In this document: positions 1 through 8,398 of the stretch, piece by piece
How positions within the stretch are numbered: the first letter of the stretch is position 1
Layout of the letters: each line of letters begins with the position of its first letter
Assembly (NCBI GenBank): GCA_027578815.1
Contig: JANBTH010000247.1
Coordinates: 1 to 23,739 of the forward strand
DNA length: 23,739 nucleotides
Direction: 5' to 3'
From: Coemansia sp. RSA 1804
Taxonomy: Eukaryota; Kickxellomycota; Kickxellomycetes; Kickxellales; Kickxellaceae
Translations under genes and position numbers: made by a program
The notes under the pieces: generated by a model
What the model saw: the letters and a program-made list of their open reading frames with translations, nothing else
Told to the model about the DNA's origin: nothing
The model's database searches: none

Positions 1-260
1 CCAGAGACCTGCTCCAGCCCCTTCTTCTGCAGCGCCTTGCGGGCCTTCTTCTCCGCCGCGCTCTGCTGCTTCTGGAAGACAGCCGGGTTGATGCCCTGTG
101 CCGCGGCCGAGGCTGCTGCAATCGACATTCCTCCGCTGGGTCCGCCACCTGCTGCAGCGGCGGCCGAAGCTACCGCATCGATGTCGGCGGCCGGGCTGAT
201 GCTGGTGTTGGTGGTGGGCTCCTCGACGTCCTCGACCGAAACCTTTTGCTCTTGAGTCAT
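1..260 (-). CDS. EGD2: Nascent polypeptide-associated complex subunit alpha, N-terminal part (runs off the window)
   Basis: The ATG is at 260-258 on the minus strand and the frame stays open for 86 codons to the window edge. The first 60 residues are acidic, then Ala/Gly/Ser-rich. Residues about 68-82 read QSAAEKKARKALQKKG, which matches the conserved Q-S-R-x-EKKARKA-x-x-K-L-G segment that opens the NAC domain of NAC-alpha. NAC-alpha pairs with NAC-beta (Btt1/Egd1) on ribosomes near the exit tunnel, shields nascent chains and limits mis-targeting to the ER. The NAC beta-barrel and the C-terminal UBA domain lie outside the window. The low-complexity N-terminus is normal for fungal NAC-alpha. 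No intron is needed in the visible part. It is transcribed away from SFT2. Confidence 0.85.
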   Translation of the reverse strand, partial: MTQEQKVSVEDVEEPTTNTSISPAADIDAVASAAAAAGGGPSGGMSIAAASAAAQGINPAVFQKQQSAAEKKARKALQKKGLEQVS

Positions 261-429
261 GATCCGGAAAAAAAAACTTGTAGATTGGGGGAGATGGAAT
301 TCAAAAGCTATTCTTTAATGATTGTAAATTTGCAAGAAAAGAAAAAACAAAACAGATTGGCTGCTGCTAAAGTTTTTGTTGAGTGAGAGTGAAGGGTGGT
401 AATCAGTGAGACTGACAAAAATCTCTCTT

Positions 430-442
430 CCCCCCCCCCCCC
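430..442 (+). repeat. Homopolymer of 13 C
   Basis: Uninterrupted C run upstream of the NAC-alpha gene. Its length may be polymorphic or a sequencing artefact. Confidence 0.9.
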
Positions 443-1405
443 GCATGCTGTAATCGGAGCCACGGGTGATCCGCTATTCTGGTGATCACGCACAAAAATA
501 CATGCCTTGGTTTGTAGAGCCGTCCCATGCTGGTCAGGGGCTCATGGGTGCTACATCTGGAGCTTAACTAACGTCTCCAAAATCACGTAGCTCCGGGTTA
601 TATGAAACTTGCCAGTGACAAGCGCTTTTTAAAGAAGACAACACTACTATAACTGGTTATTGAGCATTGAAAGTACGCCGCCTGTAAGTTTAGCAAAAAA
701 AAGGAAGCAAAAATGGCTGGCTGCTCACCGACTAGGTCTCTCAAATTAATGAAAATGGCAAATTTTAATGTCATCTGAATAGGAGAGACAACAAGGTCTA
801 TTACATTTAGAATTTACATTTCACGCCTATCCCACACTTTTGCTTTACTAAAATAGCTGGCGGCTGCCCCGGTACGTTTTCCGGATAGCGACGTAAAGTT
901 TCTTTCATATTTTCTATAAAATAAACAGAATTAAAGACAATTAATCAATATATACACTAGCACACTTTGTTCACAAAACAACTAGTGTCCAACACACACA
1001 ATAATATTTTCTCATACAGGAAAGCAACATGAAATCTTACATAATAGCCCAGCTGCTTGTTGGAAATTCAGTAGAATACGGCATTGTTAGTTGCTTTTGC
1101 TATTTAATCGTTTTACTATATTATATGTCTTTCTAGATGCTTTATACAAAATGCGCAATAGCTTAGCAAATGAGGTTTCTATACAGCCATCTTCTCTATA
1201 CAAGCAATAGGTATATTAGCAAGTGCCACTCTCCAATTATGAACACTGTCCATGTCTTGTCTTTTACATTACTAAACTAGCTATCAGCCAATGTGTCAGA
1301 ACGTCCTGTCTCTCACAACATACACATCTAATGCGGATGGAAAGCAAGGATTGTGTTTGTTTAGTGTGTTGCGAAAAACCCACGCATTTCCTAATCCAAG
1401 GAGAT

Positions 1406-1411
1406 CACGTG
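1406..1411. promoter_or_regulatory. CACGTG palindrome (bHLH-type site), copy 1
   Basis: Perfect CACGTG about 395 bp before the SFT2 ATG. In fungi this hexamer is bound by bHLH factors of the Cbf1/Pho4 type. A second copy lies 61 bp downstream. The function here is inferred from the motif only. Confidence 0.35.
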
Positions 1412-1466
1412 CTGTTGCTTTATTTCTTTGCGCTGTTTTAACTTTTTTTACTATTCAAACATCAAG

Positions 1467-1472
1467 CACGTG
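1467..1472. promoter_or_regulatory. CACGTG palindrome (bHLH-type site), copy 2
   Basis: Second perfect CACGTG, about 335 bp before the SFT2 ATG. Two copies within 70 bp of AT-rich DNA make a functional pair more likely than a lone match. Confidence 0.35.
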
Positions 1473-1805
1473 AACGTGAGATCAGCAAAAGGGCTTTGTA
1501 AGCGCGGATTGTGTGAGAGAAAACCCCAACCTCCTCTCCCAGCAGTGTGACACGCTTGTTCTTTTCCTCTTTTTTACTTTCTCTTCTCTAATTTTTTACT
1601 TTACTCTATTATTGTGTGGATTGTTATTTATTTGTATATTGTTCGCGAGGAGGACATTCGCATGTTTCTTGAATTTGTCAAACGAGCCCTCTCTTTCTCT
1701 CTTTCTTGTAAGGACAGCACGGCCATTTATTCACGCAACGACTTGACGCGAAAGCAATAAAAGGACAGAAGAACACGACACTATAAACATAAGCACTCTA
1801 CAGCC

Positions 1806-2294
1806 ATGTCACTACCGTTCAATGTGCAGCAGGCGATGGGCGGGCGGTTCAGTATGAGCGACCCGATGAACACGGACTCTGGGATGTTCAACCTGACGTG
1901 GAACCAGCGGCTAACGGGCTTCGGCTGCTGCTTTGTGCTAGGGCTTGCAATGAGCGTGATCGGCGCGTCCATGATATTCATAGGCCAGGTGGCTGCGTTT
2001 GCCGTGGTCTACTCGCTGGGTAACGTCATTTCTTTGTTTGGTATGGGCTTTCTTGTGGGCTTTAAGCGGCAGCTCAAGATGGCCACGGCGCCCGTGCGTC
2101 TCGTTGCGTTTCTCTTGTACATTGGCTTGCTGATTGGTACGTTTGTCGTTGCGTTTACTGCTGAAATCGGCGTTGTTTGCTTGGTATTCGCTATTGCCCA
2201 GTACTGTGCGCTGGCCTGGTACTCGGCAAGCTATATACCGTATGGACGCAAGATGATCAAGAGCGCGTGCGGCACATGTGCTAGAGCCATCTAG
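1806..2294 (+). CDS. SFT2: Sft2-family Golgi vesicle transport protein
   Basis: This 162-residue protein has four predicted membrane spans (about 39-59, 62-85, 97-117 and 121-140) and both ends facing the same side. Family signatures are the N-x-T-W-x-Q-R-L-x-G-F-G entry to span 1 (about 29-40), the Y-S-L-G-N-V-I-S-L segment in span 2, and WYSASYIPYGR (138-148) closing span 4. Length matches animal SFT2D1/2 (about 160 residues). Yeast Sft2 is somewhat longer. Sft2 proteins are late-Golgi tetraspan proteins, genetically linked to the t-SNARE Sed5 and to endosome-to-Golgi traffic. The start is the first ATG after a TATA-like CACTATAAAC near 1780, and the frame has no intron. It converges on PMT-A with 275 bp between stop codons. 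Confidence 0.9.
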   Translation: MSLPFNVQQAMGGRFSMSDPMNTDSGMFNLTWNQRLTGFGCCFVLGLAMSVIGASMIFIGQVAAFAVVYSLGNVISLFGMGFLVGFKRQLKMATAPVRLVAFLLYIGLLIGTFVVAFTAEIGVVCLVFAIAQYCALAWYSASYIPYGRKMIKSACGTCARAI

Positions 2295-2569
2295 AGGAAG
2301 GTGAGAAAAAAGCACAGTCTCATTCTCCATGGGTTTGACAATAGTGCTCGTTTCTTCTACCTTTTTTTTGCTTTTTCTTCACAACGGAGCCTATGTAAAT
2401 TTCGAGTGTTTATCGCCAATAACAGCATGAAAAAGAAAAAAAGAGAAATTTGGGGCGAAAGGAAAGATCCATGTGGAAGCAAGAGCATGTCGCATGCTCC
2501 GAATCCGCATACTGCGAGCGTTCTACTGAACACATTTGGCTCCAAAGCGAGCAGCGTCCACTGAGGTAT

Positions 2570-4951
2570 TTACACCTTCTTTGGCACATCGTATATGTTC
2601 CATGTCGACAGCCACCTGCGGCCAGCAAGCTCCTTGGCAGGGTAGTCAAAGCCAAAGGTGAATGGTGCAAAGTAGATAAAGTTTGCAATGGCCGCAACGC
2701 CCAGCGAAGCAAGAGCAAGGTTCGTCCTCTGGAGTTTTGCCGGGCCAGCAATCCTACGGACATTCCACTCCACAAGGTAGCTCAGATACATGGCTGCAAA
2801 GTACACCGCTGGGAAGTAGTGGTGCAGGTAGGTGACACGCCCCATCAGGAAGAACGGCAGGTAGTGCAGCGCCCAGCCGCCCCACAGAATGCCCGTAGCA
2901 TAGAGATGCTTCTCCCACTCGCCGTAGTGCGCAAAGTCGCTCAGACCGCGTTGGCGACGCACCATATAGTATAGTACTTGCAGCGGGCCAAGCAGGGCGG
3001 CCAGCGAGCTCGTCCACCAGACAACCGGATTGCCGGTCAGCCAGAACTTGACCTTGTTGTCCTCCCAACCGCACATGCGCAGCCCAAGACGCATCAGCGG
3101 CCATTCGTATGGCGCAGACGTGAGAAGATCAAGCTTGTCCTGGTCAGGAACCAGCGCATTGTTAGTGCGCGCCATAGCGCCGTTCAGGCGGGCAAAGTCG
3201 CGGAAAAAGGACGTCTTGAGGTCGCTGGCCGCTGCAGGGGGCAAAAGAGGGTTGGTGTTCTGCTCAATGTTCCAGATCGTGTTGTCGTCCTTGCGGTTGG
3301 TCCGGTCGCAGACGATCTCTGCCTGGCGCCAGGCCCACTGCGGAAGACTCTTTCCCGACGCACGCAGTGTGCACCGTAGATTGACGTGGTGCAGCCGGAA
3401 GCGCGTAGCGAGGGCGCGTAGACGATGCTCGGGATTGTTCTTTGACAGCTCCTGGACAAACTCCACACGCCAGTGGTCGTTGCTGTCAGGGTAGGTCTCG
3501 CTGATCCCATAGCCAGACACCTCCCAGTCTCTTTTTGCAACGTGTGCTTTAACAGTATGTGAGTGCAGGTTGCGCTTTGTTTTGTAGTGCAGCAGTCTGA
3601 CAATATCGCCGTCCTTGATAAACTCAACAGTGTCGGTGGTATTTCCATAGGTTTGGCCGTGGGCCTTGCTGATTATCCAGTCGTTGTTCTGGTCCTTGTG
3701 CGTATATCCGGTGATCTGCTGCTGCTTTGATCCGTCGGGGTATGTGTCTGCATGCGAATGCAATAGTCCGGCGCCGCCGATCGATGACTTTAGCGTTATA
3801 AGCGACCCGTATGCAACATCAAGCGGCTGGTTCCTTATATTGGTCCCCTCCAAGCTCGCCTGAAACAGCGAGTCCATCACTGCATCGCCTGGTCCCGATT
3901 TGTACAGAAGCGAAAAGTGGATCTTGAAACACACCAGATATATGACCAGCGGAATAGCAATAAGCGCAAATGCGCGCGAGATCCAGTGCATTACATATGC
4001 CATCACTCCCATTTTTGTATCGCCGAGAAAGTCATACAGCTCGTAGAGCGTGTACAAGCCTACGAGCGCAACAGCAAGAAAGCCCACCCACTTTGAGCTT
4101 GTTACGAGCCCAAGCGACACGCCGGTTGCCACAAGCCACTTCCACCAGTTTGCAGAGAACGGCTGTTTGCGGTGCTTGTAGACACCCGACAGCGAAAGTG
4201 CGCTCATGGACGTAAAGCAGAGGAGCATAGAGTCGAGCAGAATGAAGCGGCTGATTGTACACAGCGCATTGTCAAAGCACACAAGCAAACCGCCAAGCAG
4301 TGCCGCATTGGACGAGCATCCAACGTTGAGCAGCGTGTAGTAGGCCATAGGAGCCAACGGCACGCCAAAGCTGGCATTGAAAAGACGCATAAACGTGTAG
4401 TTTACGTTGTCAGGATAAACAGTCCCCGAGGGAAACGTAAAGATACCGTCGAATCCAGTGAGTATCTCAGAAAACCCAACCAGCATCTTTGCCAAAGGCG
4501 GATGAACGTCGTGGTAGAACGTGCCATTCACGTAGTAGGCGCCAAACTTTCCAAAATGGGCCTCGTCCCAAACAACCCTGTTGGACCTTCCGATCTTGTA
4601 GAACCGCGTCATTGCCGAAAGAAGCGTCAGCACAATCGCATTCAGGTGCACTTGGCTGATAGACCACAGCCCATTGTTGTTCTGGCCAGACGTATCTGAT
4701 GCTCGGCCTTCCGGCCCTCCTTCTTTGCTCTTGCTCTTTTCAGAGATACTGCCTTCTCTGAGTAAAGGGCATGTATCTTGTTTGTCGTTGTAATAATCAT
4801 CATTATCATAGTCGCCATCGTCACTATCGCCGCCAAACAAGGATCCAGTGTCGTTTCTTTGAGGATTTGCAGGTGCTGTTCCACGATTTGCAATCTCCGC
4901 AGAGGAGGTCTGCTTTGTTTGTGTTTGTTGCGGACCAAACAAACTCATCAT
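2570..4951 (-). CDS. PMT2: Protein O-mannosyltransferase, PMT2 family (PMT-A)
   Basis: This 793-residue ER membrane enzyme transfers mannose from dolichyl-phosphate-mannose to Ser/Thr of secretory proteins. The cytosolic tail (1-100) is disordered and contains an acidic Asp/Asn/Tyr patch at about 41-58. The first lumenal loop carries the catalytic pair in WDEAHFGKFG (D129, E130), the DEAHF form typical of PMT2-type enzymes, followed by HDVHPPLAKML and the loop Arg after NYTFM (R189), equivalent to the essential Arg138 of yeast Pmt1. The central lumenal MIR region (about 375-565) keeps GLLHSH, YPDGSKQQQ and HKDQNNDW, plus a second LHSH. The C-terminal half has GGWALHYLPFFLMGRVTYLH. Length is normal (yeast Pmt2 is 759). 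Two adjacent ATGs occur (4951 and 4948). No intron. It is the leftmost of three PMT2 paralogues on the same strand. Confidence 0.95.
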   Translation of the reverse strand: MMSLFGPQQTQTKQTSSAEIANRGTAPANPQRNDTGSLFGGDSDDGDYDNDDYYNDKQDTCPLLREGSISEKSKSKEGGPEGRASDTSGQNNNGLWSISQVHLNAIVLTLLSAMTRFYKIGRSNRVVWDEAHFGKFGAYYVNGTFYHDVHPPLAKMLVGFSEILTGFDGIFTFPSGTVYPDNVNYTFMRLFNASFGVPLAPMAYYTLLNVGCSSNAALLGGLLVCFDNALCTISRFILLDSMLLCFTSMSALSLSGVYKHRKQPFSANWWKWLVATGVSLGLVTSSKWVGFLAVALVGLYTLYELYDFLGDTKMGVMAYVMHWISRAFALIAIPLVIYLVCFKIHFSLLYKSGPGDAVMDSLFQASLEGTNIRNQPLDVAYGSLITLKSSIGGAGLLHSHADTYPDGSKQQQITGYTHKDQNNDWIISKAHGQTYGNTTDTVEFIKDGDIVRLLHYKTKRNLHSHTVKAHVAKRDWEVSGYGISETYPDSNDHWRVEFVQELSKNNPEHRLRALATRFRLHHVNLRCTLRASGKSLPQWAWRQAEIVCDRTNRKDDNTIWNIEQNTNPLLPPAAASDLKTSFFRDFARLNGAMARTNNALVPDQDKLDLLTSAPYEWPLMRLGLRMCGWEDNKVKFWLTGNPVVWWTSSLAALLGPLQVLYYMVRRQRGLSDFAHYGEWEKHLYATGILWGGWALHYLPFFLMGRVTYLHHYFPAVYFAAMYLSYLVEWNVRRIAGPAKLQRTNLALASLGVAAIANFIYFAPFTFGFDYPAKELAGRRWLSTWNIYDVPKKV

Positions 4952-5890
4952 TCAAGTATGTGAAAGGAATGCAAGCTGTGCCAGAAAAAGGAAGCTTATT
5001 AGGCGATGAAAAAGATAAAAAGGATAAAAATGGAGACATAAGAAGCAGAAAAAGAATGTGCCAAACAAAAAAGAAAAGAAATCAACAACAAAAGCCTAAA
5101 ATAAAAGCCCAAAGCAAAGAAAAAGCCAGTGAATGCAATTTCATTCTTCAAGCGTAGAAAACCAGCCGCAGTAGGATTAAATGCAGTAAACTTTGCTTGC
5201 CATAATTGATTTCCAATGCCTATAACACCAGCAGTTTCTTCACAAATCCACCGCAGTTTGCCTGGAATGAAAGTATATTAACAGCGCTTTGGAATGGATT
5301 CCCCACACTTTCACACAAGCCTTGTCCATATCCCCTTCTTTCAGTATCAGTAGAAGAATATGGTCGGAATGTATTCTATTTTGACCGTCGTAGAAAAGAA
5401 TGAAATCTAAAATTGCATTGGCACACTCAAAATCGTCCCCAAGTTTCTAATTGCATTTTGTCTGATAATGTGAAATGACGATGTACGTCTGTTTCCATGT
5501 AGATAAGTAGAATTATCCCCAACATTAAAGCATTCAAATGATAAACGCAACAACAAACCTATTCTTGAATCTCTTGTTGCCAACTATTATTAATCGAAAT
5601 TACATCAATCTATAAAAACCATAAATCATATTACTTATTAATGACGACATGAAATTAGATATTATATTTGTTTTTCTGAAAAACATCATATTTCTGGGTT
5701 TCATATTGTTTTCAGGCATTTTGTAGACAAATGTAAAGCTATATAAGCCGATATGCCAAAAATTTTATCATCAGCATCGAGGTTTCCATTATTTACCAGT
5801 ATTATTCCTTTCAAAGAATCCATTCTCCATAGCAACCAAGCAATTACAATTAGAAACAAAGATTAAATATAAGCTCATTTTTTACAAGCC
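4952..5890. other. Divergent upstream region of PMT-A and small gene 1
   Basis: About 940 bp without a supported gene. The first 200 bp left of PMT-A are A/G-rich on the plus strand, so pyrimidine-rich on the PMT-A coding strand, as expected of its leader. From about 5200 rightward the sequence becomes strongly AT-rich, marking the left edge of the AT-rich island. The TATA box of small gene 1 is at 5740-5747. Confidence 0.6.
5740..5747 (+). promoter_or_regulatory. TATA box of small gene 1
   Basis: TATATAAG preceded by AAAGC, 151 bp before the ATG. The same AAAG-then-TATA arrangement precedes small genes 2 and 3, suggesting shared ancestry of the three promoters. Confidence 0.55.
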
Positions 5891-6238
5891 ATGTCTAGTA
5901 GTTCCGGCCAAAAGAGCGGCAGTGTAGGAGGTTCTCAGCCAGGTCTCAAAGCGGAAAAATCTGAGGAAACATCTGCACAGAGAATAATTAGATTAAAAGA
6001 AGCAGCAAGAAAAGAAGCAGAAGCAAAAGCAAAAGATGGTACTAAATTTTCGGTTCATCAGGAAATGGCAAAATATGCAGGTATGTGGTGATCAATTGAG
6101 TATAGTTGATTGTGAGTGTTTTAGCAATGCTTTTTATATGCTCAATCGATGTTAGAAAATAAACCAAATGCCAAAAAAATTATAGGTGTTGTTTCTTGTG
6201 ATGACACATCATACAAAAAGTATAATATGAGCTTTTAA
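5891..6238 (+). CDS. Small charged protein, gene 1 of a local family (one intron, probable)
   Basis: No known family recognised. Exon 1 (5891-6080) encodes 63 residues plus one base: a Ser/Gly-rich start, then an Arg/Lys/Glu/Ala helix (about 27-50) and DGTKFSVHQEMAKYA. It ends in G|GTATGT, a canonical fungal donor at 6081. Unspliced reading adds three residues and stops at 6091 (66 residues). Splicing to the TAG at 6153-6155 (75-nt intron) gives a 90-residue protein with stop at 6236-6238; the TAG ending at 6185 (105-nt intron) is in the same frame and gives a protein 10 residues shorter. DGTKFS resembles NGIKFT of small gene 3, and the helix before it resembles genes 2 and 3. No signal peptide or membrane span. 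It lacks the C-terminal K-V-N-x-W motif of the other two. AT-rich codon use contrasts with the PMT genes. Confidence 0.5.
6081..6155 (+). other. Probable intron of small gene 1
   Basis: GTATGT donor at 6081 and TAG acceptor ending at 6155, 75 nt, phase 1. A loose branch-like CTCAAT lies at 6141-6146. Acceptors ending at 6124 and 6185 are alternatives; the latter keeps the same downstream frame. Retention gives an immediate stop. Confidence 0.45.
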
Positions 6239-6561
6239 ATTGTGAGCGTTGCTTTAATAATGCAGCTAAAATGTTATTAGCTCTGCTAACTTTGAGGTTT
6301 TAAATAAACAAATTCTACAAGATATGTTGCTCAGAGCAGTGAATAAGGACCCGAGATTAGTGTCTGATATTGATTAGCTTTCAAAATGATACCAATTATT
6401 CTATAAGCAATTTGTGACAATGAGTGCTCAAAGTATAAAAGCAGTGGCTTGTCTTGAATAGCAGTTTTTATAGGTTTCATTATAGCAAGTAGCACACATT
6501 TTTATTATATTTAAAGACCCACTTGAAACAGATATTTAGTGCTGCACTCGTGGATTAGAGC

Positions 6562-6610
6562 AGATAAATGGATGCTTAATACTGGGAAACGCTCATACGT
6601 CTCTTCTTAA
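6562..6610 (+). pseudogene. Decayed C-terminal end of the small-protein family (candidate)
   Basis: A W-M-L-N-T codon string and the downstream 11-mer GCTCATACGTC match the end of small gene 3 in order and almost exactly in spacing. No open frame of useful length lies upstream, so this is a relic if real. The match is short, and AT-rich DNA gives chance similarities. Confidence 0.3.
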
Positions 6611-6777
6611 TGATTATACGTCGAATTGAGTAAATACTTGTAGGAAACTGCTGCTATTAATATTAAGTGTTTGTCATGATTTATGATGAGTGTATTGTTT
6701 GTAGAAAGGGTTTCTGATTATTATCTAGTAGTACATTTTAATTAGAAATCATTCGTTTCCAACTCTAGTGAAAAAGA

Positions 6778-6785
6778 TATATAAA
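6778..6785 (+). promoter_or_regulatory. TATA box of small gene 2
   Basis: TATATAAA preceded by AAAAAGA, 129 bp before the ATG. The context matches the corresponding sites of small genes 1 and 3. A second TTATAAAACC occurs near 6838 and could serve instead. Confidence 0.5.
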
Positions 6786-6906
6786 ACGCTAAACATCTTT
6801 TCATGCGGCAGTATTCTCTCTTGCACTAAATAACTTCTTATAAAACCATATATTTATATATTATATACTCTATTTAACCTGCGACAAATCTAAACGACAA
6901 TTCACT

Positions 6907-7272
6907 ATGGCTACCTCATCAGAACCTACATTTGGGAATGCTGGTCTAACAAGCACCGAATTGATGAATAGCAAAAAGAAAGAAATTGAAGATAGGCAAA
7001 AAAGAATTGAGGAAGGCGAAAAGATAAGAATAGCCAGAAGAAAGGCTGCAGATGATAGAAGAGCTCAGCTTAACACCTCTAATGGATTTCAATCAAATAA
7101 CAATAGAGCCAGTATATTTGCTTCTACACGAGAAAAGAGACAAGAAGAAATCAATAATAGAAAACAAGAAGAAGATAAAGAAAAGGCAAAAGAGGAAGAG
7201 AAAGAGAAGGCGGAAAAGATAAACGCTTCCAAAACCAAAGTGAATTCCTGGTTTGGTAAATGCACAGATTAG
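6907..7272 (+). CDS. Small charged helical protein, gene 2 of a local family
   Basis: 121 residues, unrecognised. After a short polar start (1-20) almost the whole chain is Lys/Glu/Arg/Gln/Ala-rich and should be helical or coiled-coil (about 22-55 and 70-108), broken by an Asn-rich patch N-G-F-Q-S-N-N-N at about 59-66. The end, INASKTKVNSWFGKCTD, is nearly the same as that of small gene 3. Internal matches to gene 3 are R-R-K-A-A-D, then Q-L-x-x-x-N-G, and R-K-Q-E-E. No signal peptide, membrane span or known domain was seen. Both genes are 121 codons with similar leaders and 3' UTRs, so they are tandem duplicates whose middles have diverged strongly. Codon use is AT-rich compared with the PMT genes on either side. 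Confidence 0.65.
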   Translation: MATSSEPTFGNAGLTSTELMNSKKKEIEDRQKRIEEGEKIRIARRKAADDRRAQLNTSNGFQSNNNRASIFASTREKRQEEINNRKQEEDKEKAKEEEKEKAEKINASKTKVNSWFGKCTD

Positions 7273-7877
7273 AGCATATGTTGCGACCAAGCAAACATGT
7301 TTCAATAGCCATTATGTTTAGTTAAACTTTTCAGCATAACAAGCAGAGTATTAGCATTTCATGTAGTATTATCTATTACAACTACTATACTCCATTTTTA
7401 TAGCAAAAAGTGGTATGTAAATATTTATTAAGTGATATGGAAAATGACAAAGACATTCCAATTCGGATCTCATGTTGGATTCCAAGAGAATAAGCTTTAC
7501 ATACCTGTAAACTATTGTCTATCGGCTTAATCATATGACACACACTAAAGTTGATAACCCAGAAACAGAAATATGTTAGAAATTAAAATGACATCAGAGA
7601 CAGAGACAATATAAGATACGGATATGCTGCCAGGGCCCAAAGTACTGTAAGCTGTAAATCAGCATAATTCACATAAGAAAACACCACAGAATGGCAAAAG
7701 CCTTTAGAACTTATATACTGATTATCAAAAATGATTGATTGTAATAAAGAAAAAAGCATATAAAACAGGGAACTGCTGCTACCACAGAATTCCCATCTAC
7801 ATCAATGAATCTTCTGCAGACAACAAATATATTACATCATATACCTTTAACAACCACAATATCAACGCCAACTCATT
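7273..7877. other. AT-rich spacer between small genes 2 and 3
   Basis: About 600 bp. The first 40 bp are a 3' UTR shared with small gene 3 (CAAACATGT core), and the last 120 bp are the promoter and leader of gene 3. No gene or complex repeat was seen between. Confidence 0.55.
7759..7765 (+). promoter_or_regulatory. TATA box of small gene 3
   Basis: TATAAAA preceded by AAAAAGCA, 119 bp before the ATG. Context and distance match small gene 2. Confidence 0.5.
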
Positions 7878-8243
7878 ATGCCAGGCTCATTGAATTCCAA
7901 ATCTAGTGATGCTGACCTAAGAAAACAACAACTTATTAACAAATGGATGGAAGAACATAAAAAGGAGCAAGAAAGAGATGCGCAAAATGCTGCTAGGAAA
8001 ATGGGAGTGTATAGAAGAGCTGCAGAATATGAAGCGGCTAGACTTGAAGCTAATGGAATTAAATTTACAATCAATGGGAGAAAAGCGAAAATTGATGCTT
8101 TGCAACAACAACTTCAAGCTAGAGCCGACGCGCAAAAAAGGAAACAAGATGAAGAATGGGAAGAAATGATAAAGAATGAGAAGATGAAAGCAATAAATAA
8201 GTCTAAAGAGAAGGTGAACACCTGGTTAACAAACACGCACTAA
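7878..8243 (+). CDS. Small charged helical protein, gene 3 of a local family
   Basis: 121 residues, unrecognised. It is Lys/Glu/Gln/Ala-rich and probably helical throughout (about 12-57 and 66-112), with a short break N-G-I-K-F-T-I-N-G at 59-67 that resembles DGTKFSV of small gene 1. The end, INKSKEKVNTWLTNTH, matches the end of small gene 2. The Trp near the C-terminus is preceded by an invariant K-V-N in both. There is no secretion signal or membrane segment. The ATG is the first after the TATA box. It converges on PMT-B with 190 bp between stop codons. An AATAAA at 8393-8398 is a likely 3'-end signal. The function is unknown; the family could be structural, stress-related or selfish, and nothing visible decides this. 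Confidence 0.65.
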   Translation: MPGSLNSKSSDADLRKQQLINKWMEEHKKEQERDAQNAARKMGVYRRAAEYEAARLEANGIKFTINGRKAKIDALQQQLQARADAQKRKQDEEWEEMIKNEKMKAINKSKEKVNTWLTNTH

Positions 8244-8392
8244 TTAGCTCATACGTCGTGACGAAGACAAACATGTCAACAGCTCGTGTAAGGTATGCTA
8301 TTACTACTGTTGCACTATCAGAGAAGCTAGCACTTCAAGGACATTTCTCATCGCTTTTTTTACTCTCCTTTTGAGTTTTTGATAGCCCACTC

Positions 8393-8398
8393 AATAAA
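8393..8398 (+). terminator. Possible polyadenylation signal of small gene 3
   Basis: AATAAA 150 nt after the stop codon, before the convergent PMT-B stop. Confidence 0.35.

Larger units (their letters stand above)
261..1805. other. Intergenic region between NAC-alpha and SFT2 (divergent promoters)
   Basis: About 1.5 kb with no supported gene. The 600-1750 part is visibly AT-rich. Short open frames here are not conserved-looking, and several start at non-ATG codons. It must hold the promoters of two divergent genes. A run of 13 C (430-442) lies in the NAC-alpha upstream region. Two CACGTG palindromes lie 340-400 bp before the SFT2 start. The stretch just before SFT2 (about 1550-1720) is pyrimidine-rich on the coding strand, as in many fungal promoters. 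No tRNA, transposon or repeat array was seen. Confidence 0.6.
6239..6906. other. AT-rich spacer between small genes 1 and 2, with a decayed 3' end of the family
   Basis: About 670 bp with no intact gene. At 6562-6610 one frame reads D-K-W-M-L-N-T-G, followed 22 nt after the Trp codon by GCTCATACGTC (6591-6601). Small gene 3 has W-L-T-N-T-H and the same 11 bases 24 nt after its Trp codon (8247-8257). This looks like the remnant of another family member or of the original 3' end of gene 1. The promoter of gene 2 occupies the right end. Confidence 0.45.

Noticed and set aside
308..493. 61-codon minus-strand frame crossing the poly-C run
   Set aside because: Its frame depends on the homopolymer length, and its composition is not protein-like.
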